Of a stretch of DNA of 6,754 nucleotides, positions 6,502 to 6,754 are shown in pieces. Source of the stretch: an uncultured Flavobacterium sp. (GTDB taxonomy: Bacteria; Bacteroidota; Bacteroidia; Flavobacteriales; Flavobacteriaceae); assembly GCA_946480635.1 (NCBI GenBank), contig CAMLKV010000118.1:1-6754 (forward strand), written 5' to 3'. The notes under the pieces are model-generated. The model was not told the DNA's origin. It worked only from the letters and a program-made list of their open reading frames with translations, and ran no database searches. Each line of letters opens with the position of its first letter. The stretch's first letter is position 1. Position numbers and translations under genes: made by a program.

Positions 6502-6754
6502 TTATAACTGTATTTGTCTTTCTATTTGTTGATCAAGAGAGATGAAAGTTTCGGTTCTTGAAACGCCTTCAATGGCTTGAATTTTAGTATTTAATAAATG
6601 CATTAAATGTTCGTTATCACGACAAATAATCTTGATGAGAATACTCCAGTTTCCTGTTGTATAATGACACTCTAATACTTCGGGTATTTTGCGGAGTTCT
6701 TTTACTGCTTCGGGATTTCTTGCTGCTTTATCTAAATATATTCCAACGAAAGCC
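6502..6754 (-). CDS. Lrp/AsnC-family regulator, C-terminal part (5' end outside the window)
   Basis: The last 83 codons of a gene that enters from the right edge are visible. They encode AFVGIYLDKAARNPEAVKEL, then IPEVLECHYTTGNWSILIKI, then HLLNTKIQAIEGVSRTETFI. This is the alpha/beta effector-binding (RAM) domain of Lrp/AsnC transcription factors. Typical features are the V-x-x-C-H/Y-x-T-G-x-x-x positions after the first helix and the I-x-x-I-x-G-V-x-x-T-x-T-x-I/L ending. The DNA-binding helix-turn-helix lies outside the window. Full-length members have about 150 residues, so roughly half is present. The family forms dimers or octamers that often sense amino acids, but the ligand cannot be told from this part. 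The stop is 27 bases before the small membrane-protein gene on the same strand, with no hairpin between, so co-transcription is likely. Confidence 0.92.
   Translation of the reverse strand, partial: AFVGIYLDKAARNPEAVKELRKIPEVLECHYTTGNWSILIKIICRDNEHLMHLLNTKIQAIEGVSRTETFISLDQQIERQIQL

Noticed and set aside
6475..6540. A minus-strand promoter directly before the small membrane-protein gene
   Set aside because: The best candidate, a TTG followed 22 bases later by TACAGTTA within the end of the regulator gene, matches the -7 consensus poorly.

Overview
The window is chromosomal DNA that is probably from a Flavobacterium or a close relative in the Bacteroidota. The evidence is the low G+C content, the near absence of Shine-Dalgarno sequences before the starts, possible promoters of the Bacteroidota TTG/TAnnTTTG type, and a flavobacterial style of leucyl-tRNA synthetase. 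Protein identities rest on recognised motifs and remembered family sequences, since no search could be run.

Left part, plus strand (1-5190): the 3' two thirds of a class II fumarase gene (fumC), a 125-base gap with a possible promoter, and a complete and unusually long leucyl-tRNA synthetase gene (leuS, 983 residues). A strong hairpin terminator follows, whose loop carries a palindrome resembling a dispersed repeat. Next come a 61-residue protein of unknown function and a YugP-type membrane zinc metallopeptidase, ending at a second hairpin that can work in both directions.

Right part, minus strand (5213-6754): read from the right edge, the C-terminal effector domain of an Lrp/AsnC regulator, a 56-residue two-helix membrane protein, and an exported serine hydrolase of the class C beta-lactamase/penicillin-binding-protein fold. 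The last two overlap by one base (TAATG) and the gap to the regulator is 27 bases, so the three look like one transcription unit. It converges on the metallopeptidase gene.

fumC and leuS are core metabolism and translation. The zinc peptidase and the serine hydrolase both act at or outside the cytoplasmic membrane, but nothing links them beyond position. I found no defence system, CRISPR array, mobile element, tRNA or rRNA. The least ordinary signals are a long AT-rich in-frame expansion in the leucine-specific region of LeuRS, the repeat-like palindrome in the leuS terminator, and the coupled small membrane protein/serine hydrolase pair.
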